A stretch of DNA of 64,000 nt from Pseudogracilibacillus auburnensis (GTDB lineage Bacteria > Bacillota > Bacilli > Bacillales > Amphibacillaceae), in the NCBI RefSeq assembly GCF_003201975.1, contig NZ_QJJQ01000021.1, positions 1 through 64,000 on the forward strand, read 5' to 3'. The first letter of the stretch is position 1. Every line of letters starts with the position of its first letter. The position numbers were made by a program, and so were the translations under genes. This document shows, in pieces, positions 37,914-47,334 of this stretch. The notes beneath the pieces were generated by a model. The model did not search any database and had not been told where the DNA came from. It worked only from the letters and a program-made list of their open reading frames with translations.

Positions 37914-40661
37914 ATGAATGATAATAAGTTTACACAAAAGCAAACCGAACGTCTGCAAAAAATAGGTAAACGGTTTTCTACTTTTACAATAATTGTTGTT
38001 GCTATCATTGTTATTTCATACATTGCATTTAAGTTTTTAACCAGTTTTATATGGATGGATTCATTAGGATTTGGTAACGTTTATACGACCATTTTATATA
38101 GTAAAATTTTATTGGGAGTTTCAGGGTTTGTTCTCTTTTTTGTCCTCACATTTTTGACCATCTTTTGGATTCGAAAAAGTTATATGAACCATTTTAGTCA
38201 TGCGCAATTACCAGATGTCATGACAAAACCGAAACAAGCATACCCAATTCTTATTCTGTCATCCGTGTTTGTAGGAGTTATTGGTAGTTTAATAGTACAA
38301 GGGATTGGATGGGAACCGGCATTAAAATTTATGAACCATGAGACTTTTGGTAAAGTTGACCCTTATTTTAATATGGATGTTGCTTTTTATATTTTTGAGC
38401 TACCGTTTATTCAATTCATTTTGTACACACTACTTAATTTATTTATCTTTTTCCTACTCGTTCAAATCGGTGCATACTCCGTGTTTCATATGTATCGAAT
38501 GAGTCGTCATGCTCAAATTCATTTAGCAACGACGCTTGGACTAATAGGAATCCTTTTAGCTGGAATTCATTTATTAGGAAAATATAATACATTACTTACA
38601 GACCAAGTCAACTTATTTCAAAAAAGTGTTGTTCACGGACTAAGTTATACAGATAAATTAATCAATGTTCCCAAATCATATGTACTAGCCGCCGTAGCGA
38701 TTGGAATGGCAATATGGATTATGATCGCTTTATTTCGAGGGAAAATTTCATCGAGTATAAAAGCGTTAATCATTTATGCTGTTTTTCTCGTTCTAGGTCA
38801 GGTTGCTTCTATCGTTGTCCAAAACTTCGTCGTTTCTCCAAATGAGTTTTCAAAAGAAAAGCCTTTTTTGGAGCATAATTTACAATTCACAAGAGCAGCA
38901 TATGACCTCGACGACATTGAGCATAAAGAAAATCCTGGTGATGCAACGTTAACCGAGGAAATGGTAGAACGAAATCAACTTACATTAGATAATATCCGAC
39001 TAAATGATTCGCGACCTTTATTGGATATTTATAATCAGCTACAAACATTTAGAACCTATTATAAGTTTAATGATATGGATATTGATCGTTATGAAATTGA
39101 TGGTGAGTATGAACAAGTATTTATTGGCGCCCGTGAACTAAGTACAGCCGATTTACCTGATCAAGCCCAAACATGGGTAAATAAAAATTTGCGTTATACT
39201 CATGGATATGGAATTGCGATGAGCCACGTGAATAAAGTAACAAGTCAAGGTCAACCAGAGTATATGATGAGAAATATTCCGATAGAAGGAGTTATTGATG
39301 TCACAAGACCACAGATTTATTTCGGTGAAGAACCTTATCCAAATGTAATCGTTAATACGAAAGTGGATGAGTTTGATTATCCAACAGGAGATGAAAATGC
39401 GACAAATCGTTATGAGGAAAAGCTCGGTATCCCTTTACAAGGATTAAATCGATTATTATTCGCTATGAAAGAGGGTTCGATTCGTTTACTAGTGTCAGAT
39501 CAATTAACGAATGAAAGTCAATTGCTCCAAATCCGAAATATCAAAGATCGTGTGAACGAAATTGCCCCATTTTTTACGTATGATGATGATCCTTATATCT
39601 TTATCCGTGATGATGGGACGCTAGCTTGGATGATTGATGGATATGTCATTGCGGAACGATATCCATATTCGGAAGCATTTAGAGGAAATGAAAATTATGT
39701 TAGAAACTCTGTAAAAGTTGTAATTGATGCGTATTCAGGCGAAGTGAATTTTTATATAGTTGATCCAGAAGATCCATTAATTCAAACGTATCAAAATATT
39801 TTCCCTGAGCTGTTTACTGCGGAAATACCAGATGATGTACGGGCACACTTCCGTTATCCAGTAGATATGTTTAAAATACAAACAGCCATGTATGGAACCT
39901 ATCATATGTCTAATTTAGAAGTATTTTATAACCGTGAAGATTTCTGGGAGTTCCCAACAGAAAAATACTTCAATCAAGATATCGAAATGGATCCGTATTA
40001 TATTACGATGAAATTACCTGAGTACGATGAAGAAGAATTTATTTTAATGTTGCCATATACACCGAAGAAAAGGCAAAATATGATTTCATGGATGGGCGTC
40101 CGTAATGATGGAGAACATTATGGTGAACTTTTCGTCTATCGTTTCCCGAAACAGAAAAACATTTATGGACCACAACAAATTGAAAATAGAATTAACCAAG
40201 ATAGTGTCATTTCCCAACAGTTAAATTTATGGTCACAAGGTGGTTCGGAAGTTATTCGTGGTAATTTACTTGTCATTCCAATAGAAGATACTGTACTGTA
40301 CGTTGAACCAGTATATATCGAGTCTTCGAATGAAACTTCTTTACCTGAAGTGAAACAAGTGATCATGGCATATGAGGATCATATCGTGATGGAAGAAACA
40401 TTTGAAAAATCGTTAGATAAAATTTTAAGCTATATTGATCCAGATAAGCCAAAAGCGAAAAAACCTGCGGACGATAAGCAGCAAACAGAGGAAACAGAGG
40501 AAACAGAAGAGATGGATACACCAATCATGAATGCAGAAGAATCGTTACTTGAAATTGGCAGATTGTTTGATGCATATCAGGAAGCTTTATCTGATGGCGA
40601 TTGGGCAAAGGCTGGGGAGATTATGGAACAATTGGAAGAAGCGTTAGCAAAGGTTAATTAA
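37914..40661 (+). CDS. UPF0182 family large membrane protein
   Basis: A 915-residue protein. The first 305 residues hold seven hydrophobic helices, with MDSLGFGNVYTTILYSKI and ALKFMNHETFGKVDPYFNMD between them. The large extracytoplasmic part (about 310-850) has family motifs such as LTYTHGYGIAMSHVNKV-like sequence (LRYTHGYGIAMSHVNKV) and DPYIFIRDDGTLAWMIDGY. An acidic TEETEE stretch precedes the C-terminal helix. Function of UPF0182 is unknown. ATG at 37914 follows AAGGGGG. It takes the place where ispE stands in B. subtilis and has its own terminator. Confidence 0.9.
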   Translation: MNDNKFTQKQTERLQKIGKRFSTFTIIVVAIIVISYIAFKFLTSFIWMDSLGFGNVYTTILYSKILLGVSGFVLFFVLTFLTIFWIRKSYMNHFSHAQLPDVMTKPKQAYPILILSSVFVGVIGSLIVQGIGWEPALKFMNHETFGKVDPYFNMDVAFYIFELPFIQFILYTLLNLFIFFLLVQIGAYSVFHMYRMSRHAQIHLATTLGLIGILLAGIHLLGKYNTLLTDQVNLFQKSVVHGLSYTDKLINVPKSYVLAAVAIGMAIWIMIALFRGKISSSIKALIIYAVFLVLGQVASIVVQNFVVSPNEFSKEKPFLEHNLQFTRAAYDLDDIEHKENPGDATLTEEMVERNQLTLDNIRLNDSRPLLDIYNQLQTFRTYYKFNDMDIDRYEIDGEYEQVFIGARELSTADLPDQAQTWVNKNLRYTHGYGIAMSHVNKVTSQGQPEYMMRNIPIEGVIDVTRPQIYFGEEPYPNVIVNTKVDEFDYPTGDENATNRYEEKLGIPLQGLNRLLFAMKEGSIRLLVSDQLTNESQLLQIRNIKDRVNEIAPFFTYDDDPYIFIRDDGTLAWMIDGYVIAERYPYSEAFRGNENYVRNSVKVVIDAYSGEVNFYIVDPEDPLIQTYQNIFPELFTAEIPDDVRAHFRYPVDMFKIQTAMYGTYHMSNLEVFYNREDFWEFPTEKYFNQDIEMDPYYITMKLPEYDEEEFILMLPYTPKKRQNMISWMGVRNDGEHYGELFVYRFPKQKNIYGPQQIENRINQDSVISQQLNLWSQGGSEVIRGNLLVIPIEDTVLYVEPVYIESSNETSLPEVKQVIMAYEDHIVMEETFEKSLDKILSYIDPDKPKAKKPADDKQQTEETEETEEMDTPIMNAEESLLEIGRLFDAYQEALSDGDWAKAGEIMEQLEEALAKVN

Positions 40662-40744
40662 TTATTAGATTATAGGTAAGTGGAAAATAGTCGGAGGTAT
40701 TTTACTTCCTTTAAAAATAAACTATCATTTTTGCGACTTTTCTA

Positions 40745-40782
40745 TGGGGCTATCCATAAAATGGAGTAGCCTCGTTTTTATC
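40745..40782 (+). terminator. Terminator of the UPF0182 gene
   Basis: GGGGCTATCCAT and ATGGAGTAGCCTC form an imperfect stem followed by GTTTTTAT. Confidence 0.75.
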
Positions 40783-40857
40783 TCCCTAATTGTACAACCA
40801 TGCCTAACATAGGTATTTCTTGCTGAAACACGTATGAAAATGATATATTATAAGGTA

Positions 40858-40870
40858 AATATTCGGCTTC
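40858..40870 (-). promoter_or_regulatory. Candidate PurBox upstream of purR
   Basis: On the minus strand GAAGCCGAATATT matches 10 of 13 positions of the B. subtilis PurBox AWWWCCGAACWWT, just before purR, which is autoregulated in B. subtilis. Only one box is seen. Confidence 0.35.
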
Positions 40871-40883
40871 TTGAGGTGAATGT

Positions 40884-41693
40884 ATGAAACGTAGTGATCG
40901 ATTAGTCGGGCTTACTAACTTTTTTGTCAATAACCCCCAAAAATTAGTGCAACTATCCTATTTTACGGAACGTTATAATGCATCTAAATCATCTATTAGT
41001 GAAGATTTAGATATTATTAACGAAATGTTAAAGTATGAAGGAATTGGCTCATTGGAAAGGTTTCCTGGAGCTGCAGGCGGGGCAAAATATATACCGAATT
41101 TTACAAATGAAAATAGTATACAATTTATTCAAAGCCTTTGTGAAAAATTAGAAGATCCATCCCGAATTTTACCGGGTGGTTATTTATATATGAGCGATTT
41201 GTTAGGAGATCCAAGTATTGTCAGACAGATTGGTAAAGTGTTTGTTTCCGCATTTTTCAAAAAAGAGATTGACGCCGTTGTGACGGTTGAAACGAAAGGA
41301 ATTCCACTAGCCTATGCGGTAGCAGATTATTTAAATGTACCTGTTGTTGTGATCCGGAGAAACATGAGGGTTACCGAAGGATCTTCCGTCAGTATTAACT
41401 ATGTTTCCGGACGATCACAAAGAATCCAGACGATGGTACTTCCTAAACGAAATTTACAAGAAGGAATGAATGTTTGTATTATTGATGATTTTATGAAAGC
41501 AGGCGGAACTGTTACAGGGATGATTAGTTTATTAGAAGAGTTTAAAGCGACCGTCGTCGGGATCGGTGTCTTTGCTGAAGCGGAGGACAATAACAATGAG
41601 CGAATGATCGAACAATACACCTCCTTAATTAAAGTATCAAATCTACAAAACAAGGACATTAACGTAAAATATGGGAGTATTTTGCAAAAATAA
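40884..41693 (+). CDS. purR: Purine operon repressor PurR
   Basis: A 269-residue repressor. The N-terminal 75 residues form a winged helix (KLVQLSYFTERYNASKSSIS) and the rest a phosphoribosyltransferase-like effector domain with the PRPP loop NVCIIDDFMKAGGTVTGM. PRPP binding releases it from DNA. AGGTGA lies before the ATG. ridA, usually directly downstream in Bacillus, is absent; a terminator and then spoVG follow. Confidence 0.95.
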   Translation: MKRSDRLVGLTNFFVNNPQKLVQLSYFTERYNASKSSISEDLDIINEMLKYEGIGSLERFPGAAGGAKYIPNFTNENSIQFIQSLCEKLEDPSRILPGGYLYMSDLLGDPSIVRQIGKVFVSAFFKKEIDAVVTVETKGIPLAYAVADYLNVPVVVIRRNMRVTEGSSVSINYVSGRSQRIQTMVLPKRNLQEGMNVCIIDDFMKAGGTVTGMISLLEEFKATVVGIGVFAEAEDNNNERMIEQYTSLIKVSNLQNKDINVKYGSILQK

Positions 41694-41708
41694 ATAACAA
41701 AAAGATAA

Positions 41709-41756
41709 AATCCTACTAAATTTTGAAAGAAATTTTAATATTTAGCAGGATTTTTT
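41709..41756 (+). terminator. Terminator of purR
   Basis: TCCTACTAAAT (41711-41721) and ATTTAGCAGGA (41740-41750) form an 11-bp stem with one mismatch, followed by six Ts. Its right arm also carries the -35 element of the spoVG promoter. Confidence 0.85.
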
Positions 41757-41771
41757 AATTTTATGTTGAAT
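41747..41771 (+). promoter_or_regulatory. Sigma-H promoter for spoVG
   Basis: AGGATTT (41747-41753) and GAAT (41768-41771) with 14 bases between match the sigma-H consensus and the layout of the B. subtilis spoVG promoter. It overlaps the purR terminator. Confidence 0.75.
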
Positions 41772-41811
41772 TAGTATAACAAGCTTTAAAACATAAAGGT
41801 GGTGAAAATAC

Positions 41812-42111
41812 GTGGAAGTAACCGATGTCCGATTACGACGTGTTAGTGCAGAAGGAAAAATGCGGGCAATTGCTTCAATAACATTTGATGATGAATTCGT
41901 CGTACATGATGTAAGAATAATTGATGGAAACAACGGGCTATTTGTTGCGATGCCATCTAAACGAACTTCAGATGGAGAATTCAGAGACATTGCTCACCCA
42001 ATTAATTCCAAAACTCGCGAAAAAATTCAAACAGCAGTATTAAAAGAGTATGAATCAAGAGAAGTAAATGAAACAAATTTTTTACAGTATGAAGAAGCAG
42101 GGGCATCTTAA
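41812..42111 (+). CDS. spoVG: Regulator SpoVG
   Basis: A 99-residue nucleic-acid-binding regulator. [20 protein letters not shown] and [20 protein letters not shown] are nearly invariant in the family. It affects septation and spore cortex formation. GTG start with AAAGGTGGTG upstream. The sigma-H promoter and a perfect terminator make it a single-gene unit. Confidence 0.97.
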   Translation: MEVTDVRLRRVSAEGKMRAIASITFDDEFVVHDVRIIDGNNGLFVAMPSKRTSDGEFRDIAHPINSKTREKIQTAVLKEYESREVNETNFLQYEEAGAS

Positions 42112-42121
42112 TAAAAATAAT

Positions 42122-42155
42122 AAAAAGACTAATTTTAAAAATTAGTCTTTTTTGG
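42122..42155 (+). terminator. Terminator of spoVG
   Basis: AAAAAGACTAATTTT and AAAATTAGTCTTTTTT form a perfect stem with a T-rich end. Confidence 0.9.
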
Positions 42156-42327
42156 TGTCTTTAAGTAAAGTTTTTTCTATGACCAACAAGGTTGATAGTC
42201 ATATTTTTTTCACATCAGAAGCGTGAGAGCTCTGTCCAGATTCCTGTTAGAATGGTTTATTATTTGAATTCAGTATCAGTTTCAGTTATTATTTTATAAT
42301 GGAGATTAAAGGATTGGGGGTTACTTC

Positions 42328-43701
42328 GTGAAAAGTCGTTACGCAATTATTTTGGCTGCTGGCCAAGGTACGAGAATGAAATCTAAATTAAGTAAAGTAC
42401 TTCATCCAATATTAGGTCGTCCAATGATTCGCTATGTAATGGAGGCGCTAAAGCCAACATCAATTGAGAAACTTGTTACGATTGTTGGTCATGGTGCCGA
42501 AGATGTGAAAACAAATATCGGTAAAGATAGTGATTTTGTAATTCAAAAAGAACAACTCGGTACAGCACATGCTGTTTTGCAAGCTGACGAAATGTTAAAC
42601 GATAAAAGTGGAACAACAATCGTTGTTTGTGGGGATACGCCGCTTATTACAACTGATACGTTTCAAGCACTTTTTGAATACCATGAAAAATCGTATTCAA
42701 AGGCAACTGTCCTAACGGCAAAAATGCCTGATCCAACAGGCTATGGCCGAATCATTCGAAATGAGACAGGTGATGTCGAACGAATTGTGGAGCAAAAAGA
42801 TGCAGATGATAAAGAGAAACTTGTTAATGAAATAAATACAGGAACATACTGTTTTGATAATGAAGCATTATTTGCTGCTTTAAAAAGAGTGAAAAATGAT
42901 AATGTGCAGCAAGAATATTATTTAACAGATGTGATTGAAATATTAAAACAAGACGGGGATAAAGTAAGTGGGTTTATAACAGACAACCAAGAGGAAACAA
43001 TTGGAATCAATGACCGCCTAGCTTTATCACATGCTGAAAATATGATGAAAAGAAGAGTGAATGAATATCATTTAAAAAATGGTGTTACGATCACCGATCC
43101 AAATAATACGTATATCGGACCACAAGTGACTATCGAACAAGATGTTACTATTTACCCCGGTACGATACTTGCGGGAGAAACGCATATAGAGGAAAATGCC
43201 ATCATTGGCCCTCATTCCGATATTGAAAATAGTACAATCGGAAAAGGTACCGTCGTTAGACAAAGTGTAATTAGAGATAGTAAAATAGGTAATATGGTAA
43301 ATATCGGGCCATTTGCACATATTCGTCCTGATTCATCTATAGGAGATGAAGTGAGAGTAGGTAATTTTGTAGAAATCAAGAAATCTGTGATTGATCAACA
43401 TTCAAAAGTACCACATTTAAGCTATATCGGAGACGCACAACTCGGGAAAAATATTAATATTGGTTGCGGTACAATTACAGTAAATTATGATGGGAAAAAT
43501 AAACATACAACAACAATAGAAGATGATACCTTTATTGGTTGCAACTCGAATTTGATTGCACCCGTTACGATTAAACAAGGGGCATATATAGCGGCTGGAT
43601 CTACTATTACAGATGATGTTCCAGAAGAGTCCCTAGCAATAGCAAGAGCGAGACAAACAACTAAAGAAGGATATGCAAAAAAATTAAAAAGTAAAAAATA
43701 A
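42328..43701 (+). CDS. glmU: Bifunctional GlmU (UDP-GlcNAc synthesis)
   Basis: A 457-residue enzyme with an N-terminal uridylyltransferase ([19 protein letters not shown]) and a C-terminal left-handed beta helix acetyltransferase with isoleucine-patch repeats from about 250. It makes UDP-GlcNAc for peptidoglycan and teichoic acids. GTG start after GGGGG. It is 26 bases before prs and likely cotranscribed with it and ctc. Confidence 0.97.
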   Translation: MKSRYAIILAAGQGTRMKSKLSKVLHPILGRPMIRYVMEALKPTSIEKLVTIVGHGAEDVKTNIGKDSDFVIQKEQLGTAHAVLQADEMLNDKSGTTIVVCGDTPLITTDTFQALFEYHEKSYSKATVLTAKMPDPTGYGRIIRNETGDVERIVEQKDADDKEKLVNEINTGTYCFDNEALFAALKRVKNDNVQQEYYLTDVIEILKQDGDKVSGFITDNQEETIGINDRLALSHAENMMKRRVNEYHLKNGVTITDPNNTYIGPQVTIEQDVTIYPGTILAGETHIEENAIIGPHSDIENSTIGKGTVVRQSVIRDSKIGNMVNIGPFAHIRPDSSIGDEVRVGNFVEIKKSVIDQHSKVPHLSYIGDAQLGKNINIGCGTITVNYDGKNKHTTTIEDDTFIGCNSNLIAPVTIKQGAYIAAGSTITDDVPEESLAIARARQTTKEGYAKKLKSKK

Positions 43702-43727
43702 TAATTAATTACTGGAGGGCTTCATTC

Positions 43728-44681
43728 ATGTCATCGGGGTATAATGATGAATTTCTGCAACTGTTCACTTTAAATTCAAATCGAAAATTAGCCGAGGAAA
43801 TTGCAAATCATATTGGCGTTCCTTTAGGGAAATGTACCGTTTCAACTTTTAGTGACGGCGAAACACAAATCAACATTGAGGAAAGTGTACGTGGTTGTGA
43901 TGTTTACATTATTCAATCAACATCTGAACCTGTAAATGAAAATATTATGGAATTACTTATTTTAATTGATGCGCTTAAACGTGCTTCTGCCTCATCTATC
44001 AATATTGTGATGCCTTATTATGGGTATGCAAGGCAAGATCGTAAAGCACGTTCAAGGGAACCAATTACAGCAAAACTTGTTGCGAACTTACTAGAAACAA
44101 CAGGTGTAGACAGGGTAGTAACATTAGACTTGCATGCACCACAAATTCAAGGGTTCTTTGATATTCCAATCGATCATTTACAAGGTGTGCCACTTTTATC
44201 AGACTATATAGAAGAGAAGAACATAGAAGATCCCGTTATCGTTTCCCCAGATCATGGTGGGGTAATTCGAGCAAGAAGAATGGCGGATCGTCTAAAAGCG
44301 CCAATCGGTATTATCGATAAACGTAGACCGAAACCAAATGTTGCAGAAGTAATGAATATTATTGGAGATATTGAGGGTAGAACTGCGATTATCATCGATG
44401 ATATAATCGATACAGCTGGGACAATGCAACTTGCAGCAGATGCACTGATTGAAAAAGGTGCAAAAGAAGTGTATGCATGTGCGACTCACCCAGTATTGTC
44501 TGGACCTGCAATCGATAGAATCCAAAATTCTCAAATTAAGGAACTAGTTGTAACGAATACAATTGAACTTCCAGAGGAAAAGAAAATTGATAAAATTACA
44601 CAATTATCAGTAGCTCCACTAATAGGTGAAGCAATTATCCGGATACATGAAGACCAATCAGTAAGTATTTTATTTGATTAA
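43728..44681 (+). CDS. prs: Ribose-phosphate pyrophosphokinase
   Basis: A 317-residue PRPP synthetase. It shows [20 protein letters not shown] (catalytic loop region), [15 protein letters not shown], and the PRPP-binding [13 protein letters not shown]. Length fits class I enzymes. ATG with TGGAGG upstream. PRPP feeds purine synthesis controlled by PurR encoded upstream. Confidence 0.97.
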   Translation: MSSGYNDEFLQLFTLNSNRKLAEEIANHIGVPLGKCTVSTFSDGETQINIEESVRGCDVYIIQSTSEPVNENIMELLILIDALKRASASSINIVMPYYGYARQDRKARSREPITAKLVANLLETTGVDRVVTLDLHAPQIQGFFDIPIDHLQGVPLLSDYIEEKNIEDPVIVSPDHGGVIRARRMADRLKAPIGIIDKRRPKPNVAEVMNIIGDIEGRTAIIIDDIIDTAGTMQLAADALIEKGAKEVYACATHPVLSGPAIDRIQNSQIKELVVTNTIELPEEKKIDKITQLSVAPLIGEAIIRIHEDQSVSILFD

Positions 44682-44710
44682 ACAATATTATTTATTTGGA
44701 GGAAATAAAG

Positions 44711-45337
44711 ATGGGTATTAGTTTACAGGCAAAAAAGCGTGATAACTTTTCACGTGCAACAACGAAACAAATTAGACGAGAAGGGTTTATTCCTGCAGTT
44801 GTTTATGGAAAGGAAAAAGAACCACAGACAGTAAGCGTGGAAAATATCGAATTATTAAAAACAGTGCGCGATGAAGGGCGAAACGCAATTATCTCGCTTG
44901 ATATCGAAAATGGTAATTCGGTAGATGTAATGTTACACGAATATCAGACTGACCCTGTGAAAGGGGAAGTTATCCATGTTGACTTTTACGTCGTTGACAT
45001 GTCCGAAGAAATGGATGTTGCTGTTACACTTCGTTTAGATGGGGATGCAGTCGGTGTGAAGGATGGCGGTATCTTACAACAGCCTTTATATGAATTACAA
45101 GTACGAGCCAAACCAAGAGAAATCCCGGAAGAAATTGCAGTTGATATTTCTGAATTAGCAATCGGTGACAGTATTTCTGTTGCGGACATCCCAGTATCAG
45201 ACAAATATGAACTTATTGATGATGCAGAAACGACGATTGCTGTTGTATTACCTCCAGAATCTGAAACGGAGTCCGAAGAAGATGTTGACTTTAGTGCAGA
45301 ACCTGAATTAGTAGGTGCAGAAGACGAAGAAGAATAA
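44711..45337 (+). CDS. ctc: 50S ribosomal protein bL25 / general stress protein Ctc
   Basis: A 208-residue long-form bL25 that binds 5S rRNA. The N-terminal L25 domain (RATTKQIRREGFIPAVVYGK) is followed by the TL5-like C-terminal beta domain and a very acidic tail (SEEDVDFSAEPELVGAEDEE). The ATG at 44711 lies after TTGGAGG; the frame opens 15 bases upstream. Last gene of the glmU-prs-ctc unit, followed by a strong terminator. Confidence 0.96.
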   Translation: MGISLQAKKRDNFSRATTKQIRREGFIPAVVYGKEKEPQTVSVENIELLKTVRDEGRNAIISLDIENGNSVDVMLHEYQTDPVKGEVIHVDFYVVDMSEEMDVAVTLRLDGDAVGVKDGGILQQPLYELQVRAKPREIPEEIAVDISELAIGDSISVADIPVSDKYELIDDAETTIAVVLPPESETESEEDVDFSAEPELVGAEDEEE

Positions 45338-45413
45338 GTTGTAGATGGAAAGTTATCTTGCTTTTTACTGTCATAAGAGCATGAATGAAAGCAAGGTTTG
45401 ACACATCATAAAA

Positions 45414-45466
45414 CCCTCCTAATAAGAAGACTATTTGCTTTTGTTCTTATGAGGAGGGATTCTTCT
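45414..45466 (+). terminator. Terminator of ctc
   Basis: CCCTCCTAATAAGAA and TTCTTATGAGGAGGG form a 15-bp stem with one mismatch, followed by ATTCTTCT. It lies between ctc and pth. Confidence 0.8.
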
Positions 45467-45514
45467 ATTGAAAAAGGATGGGCTTTAAACAAACAAATAA
45501 ATGGGGCAGTTACT

Positions 45515-46075
45515 ATGAAATGTATCATTGGACTGGGTAATCCCGGTAAAAAGTATGAAAAAACACGCCATAATATAGGTTTCATTGTTATTGATGAACT
45601 AGTAAAGCGATTTTCTATTAACTTAAACAAAACAAAATATAAATGTACGTATGAAATCCAAACTATTCAACAAGAAAAAGTGCTATTCATCAAGCCACAA
45701 ACATTTATGAATCTTTCTGGTGAAGGTGTTCGACCTTTATTGGACTTTTATAAAGTGAAAGTGGAAGATGTGTTAGTGATCTATGATGATTTGGATCTCC
45801 CTGTTGGTAAAATTCGCCTTAGAGAAAAAGGTGGTCACGGTGGCCATAATGGGATCAGATCATTAATCGAACATTTAGGCACGAAAGACTTTAAGCGGTT
45901 ACGGATTGGAATAGGTAGACCAACAAACGGAGCACCAATTGTAAATTATGTATTACAGCCTTTTCTAAAGCAAGAAGCAGCAACTTTAGCGCATACAATT
46001 GACCAATCTGTCAAAGCATGTGAAACGTGGTTAGATAAACCATTTAATGAAGTGATGAATATATATAATAAATGA
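45515..46075 (+). CDS. pth: Peptidyl-tRNA hydrolase
   Basis: A 186-residue enzyme recycling peptidyl-tRNA. MKCIIGLGNPGKKYEKTRHN includes catalytic His20, and FIKPQTFMNLSGEGV plus DDLDLPVGKIRLREKGGHGG are the other signature segments. Length fits the family, so the ATG at 45515 is chosen despite a weak GGGGC site; the frame extends upstream into the ctc terminator. In B. subtilis fin and mfd follow directly; here an 820-base repeat block intervenes. Confidence 0.95.
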   Translation: MKCIIGLGNPGKKYEKTRHNIGFIVIDELVKRFSINLNKTKYKCTYEIQTIQQEKVLFIKPQTFMNLSGEGVRPLLDFYKVKVEDVLVIYDDLDLPVGKIRLREKGGHGGHNGIRSLIEHLGTKDFKRLRIGIGRPTNGAPIVNYVLQPFLKQEAATLAHTIDQSVKACETWLDKPFNEVMNIYNK

Positions 46076-46257
46076 CTCAACTTTCGCCGAGTTGTGAAAT
46101 GGACAAAAAAACCTTGGTAGAATGAAGTGGGAGAAGGTACAGCGCTCAAGTTGACTTTGGATTAAACTGTTTGCTCTAAGCAGCCTGTTTACATCTAAGC
46201 TCACCTGCTCTTTTTGTTAAGTTTGTTGCTATGATCGCGCATTTGAAATAAACTACG

Positions 46258-46490
46258 CAGTAGCTGCTAGGTTGTTTTCCACTAGGGATCATTGCTTTCC
46301 GCGGGCACGGCTTCAGCCTCCTCGGAAGAAAACCACTTCCTGCGGGGTCTTAAGACACGTGGGACTGGGACTGCGCTTACTCGTCCCATCGAAGAACATT
46401 TGCTTTTCCCGCAAATCTTTACGGTGGGACGAACGGAAGTGCAGTCCCAGGAGTCAATGATCCTCCGCTCCAAACAACCATCATAATAGT
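46258..46490 (-). repeat. GC-rich hairpin repeat (reverse orientation) between pth and fin
   Basis: CTTTCCGCGGGCACGGCTTC and the following CCTCGGAAGAAAACCACTTC are the reverse complement of the repeat at 19930-20125. The CACGTCCTG and GCGACGTCCC modules found there are absent, but a GGGACT...CTCGTCCCATCGAAGAAC module has been added after GGGGTCTTAAG. The gap 46076-46257 contains no gene. Confidence 0.75.
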
Positions 46491-46516
46491 ATAATAAGAT
46501 CGGATACCATCCCAGC

Positions 46517-46624
46517 GAAGGAAATGCACGGAGACTCCTGTGGGAGGATAGGCCTAGATGAGACCCCGCAACGAGCGAAGCGAGTGAGGAGGCTCAACAG
46601 CCGCCCACGGAAAGCGTAGTGTAT
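46517..46624. repeat. Palindromic repeat with GGAAATGCAC/GTGTATTTCC ends
   Basis: The element starts GGAAATGCACGGAGACTCCT and ends CGGAAAGCGTAGTGTATTTC C; the ends form a 10-bp inverted pair with one wobble. Internal pieces include GAGCGAAGCGAGTGAGGAGG. A second copy with an insertion lies at about 61013-61183, and remnants near 21424. It is a repeat type I know from several Bacillus genomes. Confidence 0.75.
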
Positions 46625-46810
46625 TTCCGTAGCGGTGGACCAAGCTGTTACTGAGCAGTTTATATCTTGTATGTAAAAAGTAACAAATCTATATGGTAGC
46701 TTAACGAAGCGAATTGTTTGAACTCATTTTATTGGTGCGAAAGTTTGAGTAAAGGTCCATGGAAAAGATGTTGAATAAATTTTATCCATTCGGATAAACT
46801 TTTATATAAC

Positions 46811-46866
46811 GGTTGTTCAAAAACTTTTGATAAAAATGATCATTTGTTAAGTTTTTTGAATACTAA
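46811..46866. repeat. Mini-copy of MITE ends
   Basis: GTTGTTCAAAAAC and AAGTTTTTTGAATAC face each other about 45 bases apart, with GATAAAAATGA after the left end as in the full MITEs. It looks like an internally deleted copy just before fin. Confidence 0.5.
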
Positions 46867-46899
46867 CAATAATAGTTTGTTCCGAGGAGGATGACAGAT

Positions 46900-47130
46900 A
46901 TGTCTATTATTTATAAGTGTAGACATTGTGGACATACAATTGGAATGTTAGAACAACAAATTGTTTCTACTTCTATGTTAGGTTGGGATAAACTAACAGC
47001 TAAAGATAAGCAAAAAATGATTCAATATAAAGATAATGGGGATGTTCATATCCATGCCATTTGTGAGAATTGTGAAGACTCATTAAGCCAACATCCAGAT
47101 TATTATGAATTGGAGTATTTTCTTCAATAA
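46900..47130 (+). CDS. fin: Anti-sigma-F factor Fin
   Basis: A 76-residue zinc-ribbon protein (YabK): CRHCGHTIG and CENCEDSL are the two CxxC pairs. Fin is made in the forespore and helps switch from sigma-F to sigma-G. The ATG at 46900 is used because GAGGAGG lies nine bases upstream. It keeps its position before mfd. Confidence 0.93.
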   Translation: MSIIYKCRHCGHTIGMLEQQIVSTSMLGWDKLTAKDKQKMIQYKDNGDVHIHAICENCEDSLSQHPDYYELEYFLQ

Positions 47131-47152
47131 ATGATGAAACCCGCGCTTTAAC

Positions 47153-47178
47153 GCTTTGGTTAATGACCAAAGCATTTT
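47153..47178 (+). terminator. Terminator of fin
   Basis: GCTTTGGT and ACCAAAGC form an 8-bp stem with a five-base loop, followed by ATTTTTG. Confidence 0.8.
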
Positions 47179-47334
47179 TGCGCTTACTTTATACAAGGCA
47201 AGCAAGGAACTTGAATACTAGAACGCATTATATCGATATTTATGTACGAATAAATTCCTCATGAAGGAAATTTACGATGAATGAATACTAGAAAATAAAA
47301 GTGGGAATAGGATATATTATGGGGGTTACATATA

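Noticed and set aside
46272-46486. Short open frames in the GC-rich repeat between pth and fin
   Set aside because: They exist in several frames on both strands because the repeat is palindromic and GC-rich; no ribosome binding sites.
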